Assembly (NCBI RefSeq): GCF_000817735.3
Contig: NZ_JTJC03000001.1
Coordinates: forward strand, 1,001,710 to 1,065,709
From: Scytonema millei VB511283
GTDB lineage: Bacteria; Cyanobacteriota; Cyanobacteriia; Cyanobacteriales; Chroococcidiopsidaceae
Direction: 5' to 3'
Length of the DNA stretch: 64,000 bases
The stretch's first letter is position 1; each line of letters starts with the position of its first letter. Of this stretch, positions 51,603-60,631 are shown piece by piece. A program made the translations under genes and the position numbers. The notes under the pieces were generated by a model, which was given only the letters and a program-made list of their open reading frames with translations, made no database searches and was not told where the DNA came from.

Positions 51603-52940
51603 ATGGGAGCTTTCCATCTATTTAAAGCAATTGCGTTGAGTGCTGTTGTACTCAGTGCTACAGCAGGCTGTGGCATTTTACCGAAAGAAGCAGCTGACGC
51701 TCAATCTCAGAGCAGGGCAGCAAGACAACAGCAACCACCAGCAGTAGAAGTGGCGATCGCCAGTACCGGAAAAATTCGCACGGAACCGGAGTATACAGGG
51801 ACGACTCTACCACTGCAAGAAGTCTCGCTGAGGGCGCAAGTCGAAGGGCGGATATTAAAACTCTTAGTCGATGTGGGCGATCGCGTCAAACAAGGTCAAG
51901 TCCTCGCCCAGCAAGATAATACTATATTGCGCACGGCGCTGAACCAAGAACAAGCAGAATTAGCAGCCCTCAAAGCAGAAGTTGCTAGAGCTAGAAATCA
52001 AGTCAGTAATGCCAAAGCTAGGGTAGAACAGGCACGCCTGGAATTTCTCCAAGCACAGTCAGACTCCCAACGCCAACAGCAATTAGTCGAACAGGGTGCA
52101 GTTGCCGAACAAGCTGCCGAACAAGCCCGGACTAACGCTCAAAGTGCTGCCAAAGTGTTAAAAGCTACTGAAGAAGAAGTCCGTACCGAAGAACAAGCGG
52201 TAGCAGCAGCTAGCGATCGCGTCAACGCTCAACAAGCGGCGATCGCTCAAGCCCAAGAACAATTATCCTACGCCAATATCCGTTCTCCCATAAATGGTGT
52301 AGTCACGCAAAAAGTCACGGAAGAAGGCAATTTTCTGCAAGCTAACGGCGAAGTGCTGCGTTTAGGAGACTTTCGCCGCGTCAAGGTGAATGTAGAAATC
52401 TCAGAATTAGCCTTGGCAAATCTGCGCGTCGGACAGACGGTGAGGGTGAGACTAGATGCTTTCCCTAACCAGACTTTTACGGGAAAAATCAGTCGAATTT
52501 CTCCAGCAGCCGATCGCACGGCAAGACTAGTTCCCATAGAAGTCATCATTCCCAACGGCAATGGACGGATCGGCAGTGGATTGTTAGCACGGGTGAGTTT
52601 TGAAAGTAACGCCGCTTCTAGGGTGGTGGTTCCTGAGACGGCTGTTGCTCAACTAGGAGCGAGGAGTGAGGAGCGAGGAGCGAGGGCAAAGGAGGGAGAC
52701 AATTCCCGACTCCCGACTCCCGACTCCCGGCTCCCGAATACAGCGACGGTATTTGTCTTGAATGGAGAAAAAGTAGCAGCGCGATCGGTGAAATTGGGGG
52801 AAAGGGTAGATGGTAGAGTCGAAATCTTATCTGGGTTGCAACCAGGGGAAAGGTTTGTGGCGAGAAGTGGTAGACCGTTGAAAAATGGTGAAACCGTGCG
52901 ACTGTCGGTCTTATCGGAAACACAGCAACAGGAATCGTAG
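51603..52940 (+). CDS. RND efflux periplasmic adaptor lipoprotein (HlyD/MFP family)
   Basis: 445 residues from ATG 51603. The signal sequence ends in a lipobox (LSATAGCG), so the protein is probably anchored to the cytoplasmic membrane through the Cys near residue 22. A lipoyl half-motif (VSLRAQVEGRILKLLVDVGDRVKQGQVLAQQD) is followed by a long Ala/Gln/Glu coiled-coil hairpin (about 120-235). The second lipoyl half (YANIRSPINGVVTQKV) and beta-barrel domains complete the fold. It links the RND pump to an outer-membrane channel, which is not in the window. Residues about 351-378 (GARSEERGARAKEGDNSRLP and the PDSRLP stretch after it) are encoded by an in-frame tandem repeat. The stop TAG is supplied by a REP-A copy. 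Confidence 0.9.
   Translation: MGAFHLFKAIALSAVVLSATAGCGILPKEAADAQSQSRAARQQQPPAVEVAIASTGKIRTEPEYTGTTLPLQEVSLRAQVEGRILKLLVDVGDRVKQGQVLAQQDNTILRTALNQEQAELAALKAEVARARNQVSNAKARVEQARLEFLQAQSDSQRQQQLVEQGAVAEQAAEQARTNAQSAAKVLKATEEEVRTEEQAVAAASDRVNAQQAAIAQAQEQLSYANIRSPINGVVTQKVTEEGNFLQANGEVLRLGDFRRVKVNVEISELALANLRVGQTVRVRLDAFPNQTFTGKISRISPAADRTARLVPIEVIIPNGNGRIGSGLLARVSFESNAASRVVVPETAVAQLGARSEERGARAKEGDNSRLPTPDSRLPNTATVFVLNGEKVAARSVKLGERVDGRVEILSGLQPGERFVARSGRPLKNGETVRLSVLSETQQQES
52655..52738. repeat. In-frame tandem repeats inside the adaptor gene
   Basis: gagcgaggagtgaggagcga units followed by cccgactcccgactcccgac units, of the same families as the intergenic arrays at 32833 and 34930. They add about 28 residues between conserved beta strands. 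Confidence 0.85.
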
Positions 52941-53003
52941 GGGCGAGTTTAGCAAACAAGTTGACAGCATCAACCGTAAATCTTGGCTAAAACCCGCCCA
53001 CGC
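52937..53003. repeat. REP-A element overlapping the adaptor stop codon
   Basis: gtaggggcgagttt and taaaacccgccc arms. The TAG in gTAGgggc is the adaptor stop codon. Confidence 0.8.
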
Positions 53004-53031
53004 TTGAATTTGTCGATACAGAGTATAGGTA

Positions 53032-56000
53032 ATGCAGCCGCCAACATCGGGATTTAGTATCAGCGCCATTTCGATCCGACGACACATCGCCACACTGATG
53101 TTAACTGTAGCCGCGATCGTCCTGGGTATCTTTTTTTTGACGACTCTGCAAGTCGATCTCTTACCTGCGATTACCTATCCTCGCATCGGCGTGCGGCTAG
53201 ATGTTCCCGGAGTATCGCCAGAAGTTGCAGTTGACGAAATTACTCGACCGCTAGAAGAAGCTTTAGCAGCTACAGAAGGCGTAGTCCAGGTCTATTCCCA
53301 AACTCGCGAAGGACAAGTCAGTATCGATCTGTTCTTTCAGCCTGGTGGGAATATCGATCAAGCCTTAAATGACGCTACTGCTGCTTTTAACCGAGGTCGA
53401 GGTGGATTGCCCGACAATTTAAATATCCAAGAACCCCGATTATTCAAAGTCGATCCTTCGCAATCGCCAATTTACGAATTTGGGTTGACCTCTCCGACAC
53501 TTAAGCCTGTAGATCTGCGCGTCTTTGCCGATGAAGAACTGGGGCGCGAATTAAGCGTCGTCCCAGGAGTAGCAGCTGTAGATGTGTCCGGTGGCGTGCA
53601 GGAAGAAGTAAGAATTAATATCGATTTAGATCGCCTTCAAGCTGTGGGTGTGGGTTTAACTGACGTATTGGAAGAACTGACAACCCGCAACCAAGATATT
53701 GCTGGGGGTCGCATTTTGGGAGAGTCCGAACCCTTGACGCGGACTCGCGGTAGATTTCAAACATCTCAGGAAATTCGCAACTTATCCTTTGAAGCCGCTA
53801 CCTTTGAGGAAAATAACTCCACACCAGGGGTAGCGCGGCGCGTTTACCTGCGGGACTTTGCCGAAGTCATAGACGGGACGGAAGATCAAAGGGTTTTTGC
53901 TTTCCTGAACAAAACCCCAGCGGTCAAACTTAGCGTCCAAAAGCAACCAGAAGCCAATACGATCGCAGTGGTTGATGGGGTCAAGCGTCGGATTGAATCT
54001 CTGCGGCAATCGGGCTTAATTCCCGCCGATGCGGTCATAACTCCCACGTTAGATGAGTCAGTTTTCATTCAAAACTCAATTTCTAACGTTACCAGTTCGG
54101 GGTTAATTGGCGCGGGACTCGCCGCGATCGCAGTTCTACTTTTTCTCGGTTCGCTACGTCAAACCATCATTATCGTTCTTGCCATTCCCCTAGCGACCTG
54201 CGCTGCAATTATCTTGATGGGGTTATTCGGTCTTTCCCTCAACGTCTTCAGCTTAGGCGGACTTGCCCTCGGCGTTGGCATCGTCGTCGATAACTCCATC
54301 GTCATGTTGGAGAATATTGTCGAAGGAGTTAGGGCGCACAGCCGTGCGCCCCTACCAACAACCTCCATAATCGATCGCGCCGAAAGCAGCAGCCGTGAGG
54401 TAGAATCTGCCTTGGTTGCTTCTACCAGTACTAACTTGGTGGCGGTGCTGCCGTTTTTGCTGATTGGCGGTCTGTTTTCTCTCCTATTTAGGGAGTTAAT
54501 TCTGACTATCAGCTTTGCCGTTGCCGCGTCAATTCTGGTCGCTGTCACGGTCGTACCCATGATGACATCAAGACTCATGGGAATAAAGCGATCGAGTGGA
54601 ATTGGGAAATTTTGGTTGTTGCGAGAATTCGATCGCAAATTTGAGGCTGCAACTCGTAGCTATGGTAACTTCTTAAATCGGCTGTTGCGCTGGCGGTTTA
54701 TTATTGTCTTGCTGGCTTTTCTCATCCTGGGTGGTGGTAGTGTGTGGATGGCAGGACAAATTCCGCAGGAAATTCTGCCTCGCATTGATACTGGACAAGC
54801 GAGATTATTCGTGCAGTTTCCTCCTGGTACGGCGTTGGCAACGAACCGCAAGGTGATGGAAATTGTAGACGACATTTTACTCAAACAGCCAGAAACCGAA
54901 TATATCTTTTCGACTGCGGGTGGCTTTTTGTTTGGCAATAATACCAGTGAAAATCCTCTGCGTGGCAGCAGTAATATTACTCTTAAACCAGGTACTAACG
55001 TAGAAGCATATGTCACTAAGGTAAGCCAGGAATTCGATCGCCTCAACTTAGTGGAAACAACGATCCGCTTGCGACCGGGAGAAGTGCGAGGTTTAATCTT
55101 AAATAATTCTCCCGTACGGGGGGCAGAGTTGGATGTCATCCTTCAGGGTTCGGACACAGAAGAACTGAATCGCGCCGGACAGCAAGTTCTCCAAGCTTTA
55201 GAACAGCAGGCAAAATTAGCAAGTTTTCGACCCGATGCCACTCCCAGACAACCGGAAGTCCAGATTCGTCCTGACTGGGAACGAGTCGCAGAATTCGGCT
55301 TGACAACTCAAGAAATTGGCGAGACAATCCAAACTGCGCTCGAAGGTTCCATACCAACGCAACTACAAAGAGGCGATCGCTTAGTTGATATTCGCGTCCA
55401 ATTGAATGAAACTACAATCCAGCGTCCTTCTCAACTCGCCAGTCTTCCCTTATTTATTGAAGGAAATCGGCAAATTCGCCTTGGTGATGTTGCCCAAATT
55501 GAAATCGGTCAAGCACCAGGAGAAGTGCAGCGAATCGACCAACGACAAGTATTTATCATAGCCGGAACCCTAGCAGAGGGAGCGAATTTAGGGCAAGCGC
55601 TAGCTGAAGTTAACAACGTGATGCAAAGTATAGACTTACCGCAGGGAGTCAACGTCATCCCGAGTTCGGCGGCGCAGTCCAATCAACAGTTACAAAACTC
55701 GTTAAAGCTTTTAGGAGGTTTGGCTGCTTTTCTCGTATTTGTCGTGATGGCAGTGCAGTATAACTCTTTAATCGATCCTTTCGTCATCATGTTTACCGTC
55801 CCGCTAGCTCTAGCTGGAGGTATTTTCGGACTCTACATCACCCAGACGGCAATTGGGGCTACGGTTTTGGTAGGTGCGGTGTTATTGGTGGGGATTGTGG
55901 TCAATAACGCAATTATTATGGTAGAACTGGCAAATCAAATTCGAGAACGGGAGGGTTGTTCTCGTTGGCTGGCAATTCAACAAGCTGCGCCGCAACGCTT

Positions 56001-56274
56001 GCGTCCGATCTTGATGACGACAATTACGACTGTATTGGGAATGCTTCCCCTGGCTATGGGTATCGGTCAAGGTTCGGAATTTCTCCAACCTTTAGGAATT
56101 GTGGTATTTTCAGGATTAGCTTTAGCAACGTTGCTCACTCTATTTATCATTCCCTGCTTCTACGTCATGCTACATGACATTGGCTGGGGTTGGGCAACGC
56201 CAATCTGGAAATCTGTTAGCGTTGTGCCGGAAAAATTTCTGCATCGTAAGCGCTATAAAGATAAACGCTGGTAA
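53032..56274 (+). CDS. RND-family efflux pump inner-membrane subunit (HAE1/AcrB-like)
   Basis: 1080 residues with the twofold RND layout. The first membrane helix lies near 15-35, and a large periplasmic loop follows with VPGVSPEVAVDEITRPLEEAL. Helix 4 carries GIVVDNSIVMLENI, with the proton-relay Asp of the DN type. A second periplasmic loop and the C-terminal helices (FVVMAVQYNSLIDPFVIMFTVPLALAGG, VGIVVNNAIIMVELANQ, RLRPILMTTITTVLGMLP) follow. It exports drugs or small amphiphiles with proton exchange, together with the adaptor 91 bases upstream. A REP-B palindrome is read through in frame at residues about 433-442 (VRAHSRAPLP) in the cytoplasmic loop after helix 4. Confidence 0.93.
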   Translation: MQPPTSGFSISAISIRRHIATLMLTVAAIVLGIFFLTTLQVDLLPAITYPRIGVRLDVPGVSPEVAVDEITRPLEEALAATEGVVQVYSQTREGQVSIDLFFQPGGNIDQALNDATAAFNRGRGGLPDNLNIQEPRLFKVDPSQSPIYEFGLTSPTLKPVDLRVFADEELGRELSVVPGVAAVDVSGGVQEEVRINIDLDRLQAVGVGLTDVLEELTTRNQDIAGGRILGESEPLTRTRGRFQTSQEIRNLSFEAATFEENNSTPGVARRVYLRDFAEVIDGTEDQRVFAFLNKTPAVKLSVQKQPEANTIAVVDGVKRRIESLRQSGLIPADAVITPTLDESVFIQNSISNVTSSGLIGAGLAAIAVLLFLGSLRQTIIIVLAIPLATCAAIILMGLFGLSLNVFSLGGLALGVGIVVDNSIVMLENIVEGVRAHSRAPLPTTSIIDRAESSSREVESALVASTSTNLVAVLPFLLIGGLFSLLFRELILTISFAVAASILVAVTVVPMMTSRLMGIKRSSGIGKFWLLREFDRKFEAATRSYGNFLNRLLRWRFIIVLLAFLILGGGSVWMAGQIPQEILPRIDTGQARLFVQFPPGTALATNRKVMEIVDDILLKQPETEYIFSTAGGFLFGNNTSENPLRGSSNITLKPGTNVEAYVTKVSQEFDRLNLVETTIRLRPGEVRGLILNNSPVRGAELDVILQGSDTEELNRAGQQVLQALEQQAKLASFRPDATPRQPEVQIRPDWERVAEFGLTTQEIGETIQTALEGSIPTQLQRGDRLVDIRVQLNETTIQRPSQLASLPLFIEGNRQIRLGDVAQIEIGQAPGEVQRIDQRQVFIIAGTLAEGANLGQALAEVNNVMQSIDLPQGVNVIPSSAAQSNQQLQNSLKLLGGLAAFLVFVVMAVQYNSLIDPFVIMFTVPLALAGGIFGLYITQTAIGATVLVGAVLLVGIVVNNAIIMVELANQIREREGCSRWLAIQQAAPQRLRPILMTTITTVLGMLPLAMGIGQGSEFLQPLGIVVFSGLALATLLTLFIIPCFYVMLHDIGWGWATPIWKSVSVVPEKFLHRKRYKDKRW
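54329..54355. repeat. REP-B palindrome inside the RND pump coding sequence
   Basis: ttagggcgcacagccgtgcg followed by cccctac, matching the intergenic REP-B core at 24 or more consecutive positions and translated in frame. Confidence 0.85.
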
Positions 56275-56285
56275 GTCATGCATTC

Positions 56286-56380
56286 GTAGGGGCGGGTTTA
56301 CCAAAAATCTTTGACTTCAACAAACGATCTGGTGAACCCGCCCGTACAAAAGTAAGTAGGGTGGGCATTGCCCACCATTA
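56286..56380. repeat. REP-A element and gtagggtgggcattgcccacc palindrome
   Basis: REP-A arms at 56286 and about 56333-56346, followed at 56358 by the second palindrome. Both lie between the RND gene and the DUF6671 gene. Confidence 0.8.
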
Positions 56381-56416
56381 AATAGCAATAATTTCTGAAT
56401 ATAATTAAACTGCTAT

Positions 56417-57280
56417 ATGCCAACAAATTCTTTGTTTACAGGTCGCGTAGCAGTCATTGCTACTATGCACGAGAAAGAAAAAGCGATCGCACCCATTTTA
56501 GAATCAGAATTGGGAGTACAATGTATAGTTCCAAATGGCTTTAATACGGATATTTTTGGTACGTTTACTCGCGATATTGCCCGACCAGCAGACCAAATTG
56601 CTACGGCTAAACTCAAAGCTAAAAAAGCTTTAGAAATTACGGGTGAAACAATTGCGATCGCCAGTGAAGGTTCTTTTGCACCTCATCCCGATTTGCCTTT
56701 TATTGCGTCGAATCGAGAAATAGTCGTTCTCGTCGATACGCTAAATCAGTTAGAAATTGTTGGTCAGGAAATCTCTACAGAAACTAATTTTAATAGTCAA
56801 TCGGTTAGAACTGTTGAAGCAGCCGAATCTTTTGCTCGTAAAATTGGTTTTCCTTCTCATGGTTTAGTTGTCATGCTCAGTGCTGACTCGTCAGAACGAG
56901 AAGAGATTTTTAAAGGTATCAATACAGAAGATAAATTAAGAAAAATTGTGACTTTTGCTTTAAGCAAATCTTCAACAGGCAAAGTACATATAGAAACAGA
57001 TATGCGGGCGCTATATAACCCCACTAGAATGCAAAATATTGCTAAAGCTACTAAAAATTTAATTCAAAAAATTCATCAAATATGTCCTAATTGTGGTTGT
57101 CCTGGCTTTGATGCGATCGCCCAACGTCGCGGCTTACCCTGTGGATTATGCAATCTTCCCACATCTGCAATCCGCTCGGTAGTCTATCAGTGTCAGAAAT
57201 GCAGTTTTCAACAAGAAAAACTATTTCCGCATGGTGTGAAAGTAGCCGATCCAGCTCAATGTATGTATTGCAATCCTTAG
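56417..57280 (+). CDS. DUF6671 family protein with C-terminal zinc ribbons
   Basis: 287 residues. The N-terminal ~200 residues (VAVIATMHEKEKAIAPILE, FGTFTRDIARPADQIATAKLKAKKAL, IASEGSFAPHPDLPFIASNREIVVLVD) form a conserved alpha/beta domain of unknown function. The last ~75 residues contain four CxxC-type pairs (CPNCGC, CGLC, CQKC, CMYC), enough for two zinc sites. The family pattern matches DUF6671. It may bind a nucleotide or nucleic acid, but nothing establishes a reaction. It is probably monocistronic. Confidence 0.75.
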   Translation: MPTNSLFTGRVAVIATMHEKEKAIAPILESELGVQCIVPNGFNTDIFGTFTRDIARPADQIATAKLKAKKALEITGETIAIASEGSFAPHPDLPFIASNREIVVLVDTLNQLEIVGQEISTETNFNSQSVRTVEAAESFARKIGFPSHGLVVMLSADSSEREEIFKGINTEDKLRKIVTFALSKSSTGKVHIETDMRALYNPTRMQNIAKATKNLIQKIHQICPNCGCPGFDAIAQRRGLPCGLCNLPTSAIRSVVYQCQKCSFQQEKLFPHGVKVADPAQCMYCNP

Positions 57281-57571
57281 TTGAAAGTCAAAAGTTAAAA
57301 CTCAAAAGTCAAAAATTGAAAGTTTAAAGTTAAAGATTAAATATTGTTAGGTTAAATTGTCAGTCACTTTTGGTAACAAAATCTTACAAAGAAGTCATCA
57401 AATTTTACAAAAATCTAACTTAAGGTAGAAGAAAACACAATATAAACTTTTCTAATGGGAATAAGGTAACATATATTCTTATCTACTTCGATCGCTTGCA
57501 GCCTCATTTCTGGACAGGGCAGCTATCTCTGTCTTGCTCGTGTCATTCAATTTTGCCTTGCGACTTGTGAC
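57281..57571. other. Intergenic stretch with degenerate aaagtcaaa repeats
   Basis: The first ~60 bases are agtcaaaagttaaaactc-type repeats. The rest is A/T-rich with no recognised feature apart from a possible promoter for the next gene. Confidence 0.5.
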
Positions 57572-57577
57572 TTGAGT

Positions 57578-58036
57578 ATGCGATTACTGTTTCTCTTACC
57601 CTTAACAACTAGTCTGATCTCTGGGTATCTTTGCAAAAAATCTGCTGATGAGATGGCTTACCTAACAGGAACGGCTACAATCGTCAGCCTGATTTTGGCT
57701 TTGATTTTAGCTCCTTGGCAGATCCAATTATTAATCCTGTGTGTAACAATCTTCGGCACAAAAAAATTACTTTTAAAAAATCTATCTAAAGGCGAGTCTA
57801 ATTCAGTCGCCCAAAGCATAACCCAGAGCGATCGCCCTCAGATAGTAATTCCTAGCAGCTCCAGCGAAAACGATGTCGTCGCAGAAGTGAAAGGAATGTA
57901 TCGCGGTGCGCCTTGGTTATCGAGTCAGGAAAAAACACCTGCACCACACCCAAATCCCACTAACCTCAAATATCGCGGTGCGAGTGTTGTAAAACAAGAG
58001 AGTAGGGAGCAGGGAGCAGGGAGCAGTGACCAATGA
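57578..58036 (+). CDS. Membrane protein with C-terminal DUF4278-like motif
   Basis: 152 residues from ATG 57578 (an in-frame TTG lies 6 bases earlier). There are two N-terminal hydrophobic segments (about 2-19 and 32-58). The C-terminal part has KGMYRGAPW and NLKYRGASV, the paired YRG motifs of the cyanobacterial DUF4278 family. The last ~10 residues (ESREQGAGSSDQ) are encoded by a gggagcagggagcag tandem repeat, so the end has been replaced or extended. Function is unknown. Confidence 0.6.
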   Translation: MRLLFLLPLTTSLISGYLCKKSADEMAYLTGTATIVSLILALILAPWQIQLLILCVTIFGTKKLLLKNLSKGESNSVAQSITQSDRPQIVIPSSSSENDVVAEVKGMYRGAPWLSSQEKTPAPHPNPTNLKYRGASVVKQESREQGAGSSDQ

Positions 58037-58040
58037 CCAA
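58003..58040. repeat. gggagca tandem repeat at the end of the DUF4278 gene
   Basis: gagtagggagcagggagcag continuing into agtgaccaatgaccaatta. It codes for the C-terminus of the gene. Confidence 0.8.
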
Positions 58041-58086
58041 TTATGTATAGTAATTTTAAATATATGTAAATTTTCAGGACGGGGAA

Positions 58087-58806
58087 ATGAGATACTTACG
58101 CAGCAAAATAACTAGCAGTAGAAAATATCTGCAATCCTTAGTTTTCTCTTTGGGATTAGTTGTTCTCACTACATTAATGCTGCCATTTCCAGCGATCGCA
58201 ACGAGTCTATATGAAATTCCTTCAGTTGCTCCAGGAGAGCGGACTTGGGTGATCGATCCGGCAAAAGCAATCAGTCCGGTTAATGAAGGTAAAATTGGTA
58301 GCGAGTTGGAAAAATTGGCAGAAACGACGGGAAATGAAGTTAGACTTGTCGCCATTCGCCGCCTCGACTATGGCGAGACTGCTCAATCTTTTACCGATAA
58401 ATTATTCGAGCAGTGGTTTCCAACTCCAGAAGCGCAAGCCAATCAAACTCTAGTCGTACTAGACACCCTGAGCAGCGGGACTGGAATCCGCGTCGGAGAT
58501 AAAGCTAAGTCGCTGCTGACAGATGACATCGCCAAAAGCGTGATGACTCAAACCATTTTGTATCCCCTGCGTGAAGGTGAAAAATACAATCAAGCGTTTC
58601 TCGATGCTAGCGATCGCCTCGTAGCTGTTTTATCTGGCGCACCCGATCCTGGCGCACCCGAACAGCTAGCAACTGATGTCGCTGTCGAAAGTACCTACAA
58701 AAACACCGAAGAGACAAAATCCAGCAACGCTACTATTTGGGTAATTGGCTTTCTTGTCGCTGCGACGATTATTCCAATGGTGACCTATTATTTTTATGTT
58801 CGATAG
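58087..58806 (+). CDS. TPM domain protein, Psb32/TLP18.3-like
   Basis: 239 residues. A signal peptide (about 15-40: VFSLGLVVLTTLMLPFPAIA) leads to a lumenal or periplasmic TPM domain. That domain has VIDPAKAISPVNEGKIGSELEKLAETTGNEVRLVAIRRLDYGE, then FEQWFPTPEAQANQTLVVLDT and RVGDKAKSLLTDDIAKSV. A single C-terminal membrane helix (about 215-236) anchors it. Psb32 and the plant protein TLP18.3 help photosystem II repair, and the length and order match. GGGG lies shortly before the ATG. Confidence 0.88.
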   Translation: MRYLRSKITSSRKYLQSLVFSLGLVVLTTLMLPFPAIATSLYEIPSVAPGERTWVIDPAKAISPVNEGKIGSELEKLAETTGNEVRLVAIRRLDYGETAQSFTDKLFEQWFPTPEAQANQTLVVLDTLSSGTGIRVGDKAKSLLTDDIAKSVMTQTILYPLREGEKYNQAFLDASDRLVAVLSGAPDPGAPEQLATDVAVESTYKNTEETKSSNATIWVIGFLVAATIIPMVTYYFYVR

Positions 58807-58861
58807 TTGACAGTTGTCAGTTGACGGTTGACAGTTAACAGCTAACGGGTGACTGTCAACT
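58805..58861. terminator. Possible bidirectional terminator made of tandem repeats
   Basis: AGTTGACAGT (58805-58814) and ACTGTCAACT (58852-58861) can pair across a ttgacagttaacag repeat array between two convergent genes. There is no strong T-run. Confidence 0.35.
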
Positions 58862-59245
58862 CTAATCCTGAACGTATTCTTGCCCGTTGACTAAAGCGAT
58901 TTCGGCGCGGACAAATTCTCGTCCAAGATAAGCGGCGTGATCTAAGTAAGTCACGGGACAAGATTGTTCTTGCTCGAAAATTTCCACACAAATTTCTTTT
59001 GCTGTTCTACCCCGATAGAGTGTGGTGGAAGTTCGTTGGACTTTACCGCGTGCGGGAATAGGTTTACCCGTTTCAGGATCGACGGCTAAACCGCGATCGT
59101 CGATCGCATTGGTGTAATGCTTCGCACAAATTAACCCTGCTTCTCGATCCAGATAAATGATGAAATATCCGCCTGGGTCAAGGTCAATATGACGCTTAGA
59201 AAGTTTATCATCAATTGCCGTTAAGTCTTCTAGCGTCCGCTCCAT
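58862..59245 (-). CDS. DUF4346 domain protein
   Basis: 127 residues covering the DUF4346 pattern: DPGGYFIIYLDREAGLICAKHYTN, then TSTTLYRGRTAKEICVEIFEQE and LDHAAYLGREFVRAEIALVNGQEYVQD. It is soluble. In some organisms this domain is fused to dihydropteroate synthase-like or thymidylate-related proteins; here it stands alone. Function is unknown. Confidence 0.8.
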   Translation of the reverse strand: MERTLEDLTAIDDKLSKRHIDLDPGGYFIIYLDREAGLICAKHYTNAIDDRGLAVDPETGKPIPARGKVQRTSTTLYRGRTAKEICVEIFEQEQSCPVTYLDHAAYLGREFVRAEIALVNGQEYVQD

Positions 59246-59347
59246 GTTTCATCCCATCAATAACTATTTTTTGCCCTTAACTTAATTTTAAATCTTTCTT
59301 CTCTGTGTGGGTTTTGCCAAATATCACGCCATGTATGACTTATCTAT

Positions 59348-59433
59348 TGCCCCCTTTTTAAGGGGGTTGGGGGATCGAAAAACTAAGTTACCTCCTCACA
59401 AGATCCCCCCTAGCCCCCCTTGACAAGGGGGGA
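59348..59433. repeat. REP-C repeat
   Basis: ccctttttaagggggttggg and agatcccccctagccccc arms, between DUF4346 and the GT4 gene. Confidence 0.8.
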
Positions 59434-59463
59434 AACAAAAGAAATTTGCACATTGCGATCTGC

Positions 59464-60615
59464 TTAAATCTCTAGGTTTTTGCCGCATAACTGTTTTAAC
59501 AGCAAATATATTTCCTTGCCGTAGCGTGCTGGAGTAAATTGCTCGGTAGCCCATTGTTGACCGTTTTCGCCCATCTGTCTAGCCAAGTCTGGGCGATCGC
59601 AAATATGTTTAATTTTCTGCGCTAGCTCTCGCTCGTCTTCCGCAGTATATAACAACCCATTAAATCCATCGCGAATTAACTCTTGCGTACCACCACTCCT
59701 CGTACCGATTATTGGCTTACCTGCCCGCATCCCTTCGACAGTCACCCTGCCGAAAGCCTCGCACTTAGAGCATACAAGTACGACATCGGCACTCTGCATT
59801 AACGGAAAGGGATTGTCGGCGTAGCCATAAAACTTAATATATTGCTCTACTTGGTTTGAGGTTGCGATCGCCTCTAAATACTCTCGATACTGGAGATCGC
59901 CATCGCCAACGATTAATAGCTCTACTCTTACACCCGTACGTACTAGTTGGGCAACAGCGCGGATCGCGTCTTCCTGTCTCTTTCCCTCCACCAATGCACC
60001 CACAATAATGCATCTAAAATTTGTTGTCGGAGGTAAGGCGATCGCCTCGCCTGGAGTGACGTTAACTGCTTGATAAACCACTTTCAACTTTGCAGGCGCG
60101 ATCCACTGCTCGTATTTTTGAGCTACAGCTTTAGAGTTTACGATACAAACCTGGGACAGCAAATTTACTAGTTTTAACGTAAGATTGCGACCGAGATCGA
60201 AAACTTGTCCGTGATCTTCGTAAACAAACTCGCGGATGTGCCACACATGGGGTTTTTTCAAGAGAAATGCGGCAAAAGCACCAACGCCTATAGCAACAGT
60301 ATTCGTGTAGACTACATCGCACTGCCATGCTTTAATTTGAGCGGCGATCGCGAATGCTATACGGTAGCTTCGCTTTAGCTTCTGCCATCGATCGCGTAAG
60401 GGATAGTTTGTGGCTTCCAGCCAGCGTTCGTAGGGAATGACACGAATGGGGATATGGCGACGACTCAATTCGTCAAATAGTCGCCCTTGTGCGGGTAATA
60501 AAACAAAACACTCGACTCCCAACTTCTGAAGCGAGTCTATAGTTTCCAGCAGCGATCGCGGTCCTCCCCGCATATCCGTGCCTGGACAGGCAGCAATGAA
60601 GCATACCTTCATCAT
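59464..60615 (-). CDS. GT4 glycosyltransferase
   Basis: 383 residues with a complete GT-B layout. The N-terminal acceptor domain has CPGTDMRGGPRSLLETI (Gly-rich loop) and HIREFV. The C-terminal donor domain has CIIVGALVEGKRQEDAIRAV, LLIVGDG and DVVLVCSKCEAFGRVTVEGMRAGKPIIGTRSGGTQELI, carrying the E-x7-E pair that binds the nucleotide sugar. It is retaining, with a UDP- or GDP-sugar donor. It lies at the end of a - strand export locus (Wzm, Wzt, two glycosyltransferases), so it probably builds the exported glycan. The stop of the upstream glycosyltransferase is 16 bases away. Confidence 0.9.
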   Translation of the reverse strand: MMKVCFIAACPGTDMRGGPRSLLETIDSLQKLGVECFVLLPAQGRLFDELSRRHIPIRVIPYERWLEATNYPLRDRWQKLKRSYRIAFAIAAQIKAWQCDVVYTNTVAIGVGAFAAFLLKKPHVWHIREFVYEDHGQVFDLGRNLTLKLVNLLSQVCIVNSKAVAQKYEQWIAPAKLKVVYQAVNVTPGEAIALPPTTNFRCIIVGALVEGKRQEDAIRAVAQLVRTGVRVELLIVGDGDLQYREYLEAIATSNQVEQYIKFYGYADNPFPLMQSADVVLVCSKCEAFGRVTVEGMRAGKPIIGTRSGGTQELIRDGFNGLLYTAEDERELAQKIKHICDRPDLARQMGENGQQWATEQFTPARYGKEIYLLLKQLCGKNLEI

Positions 60616-60631
60616 TTATCTTTATCTATCC

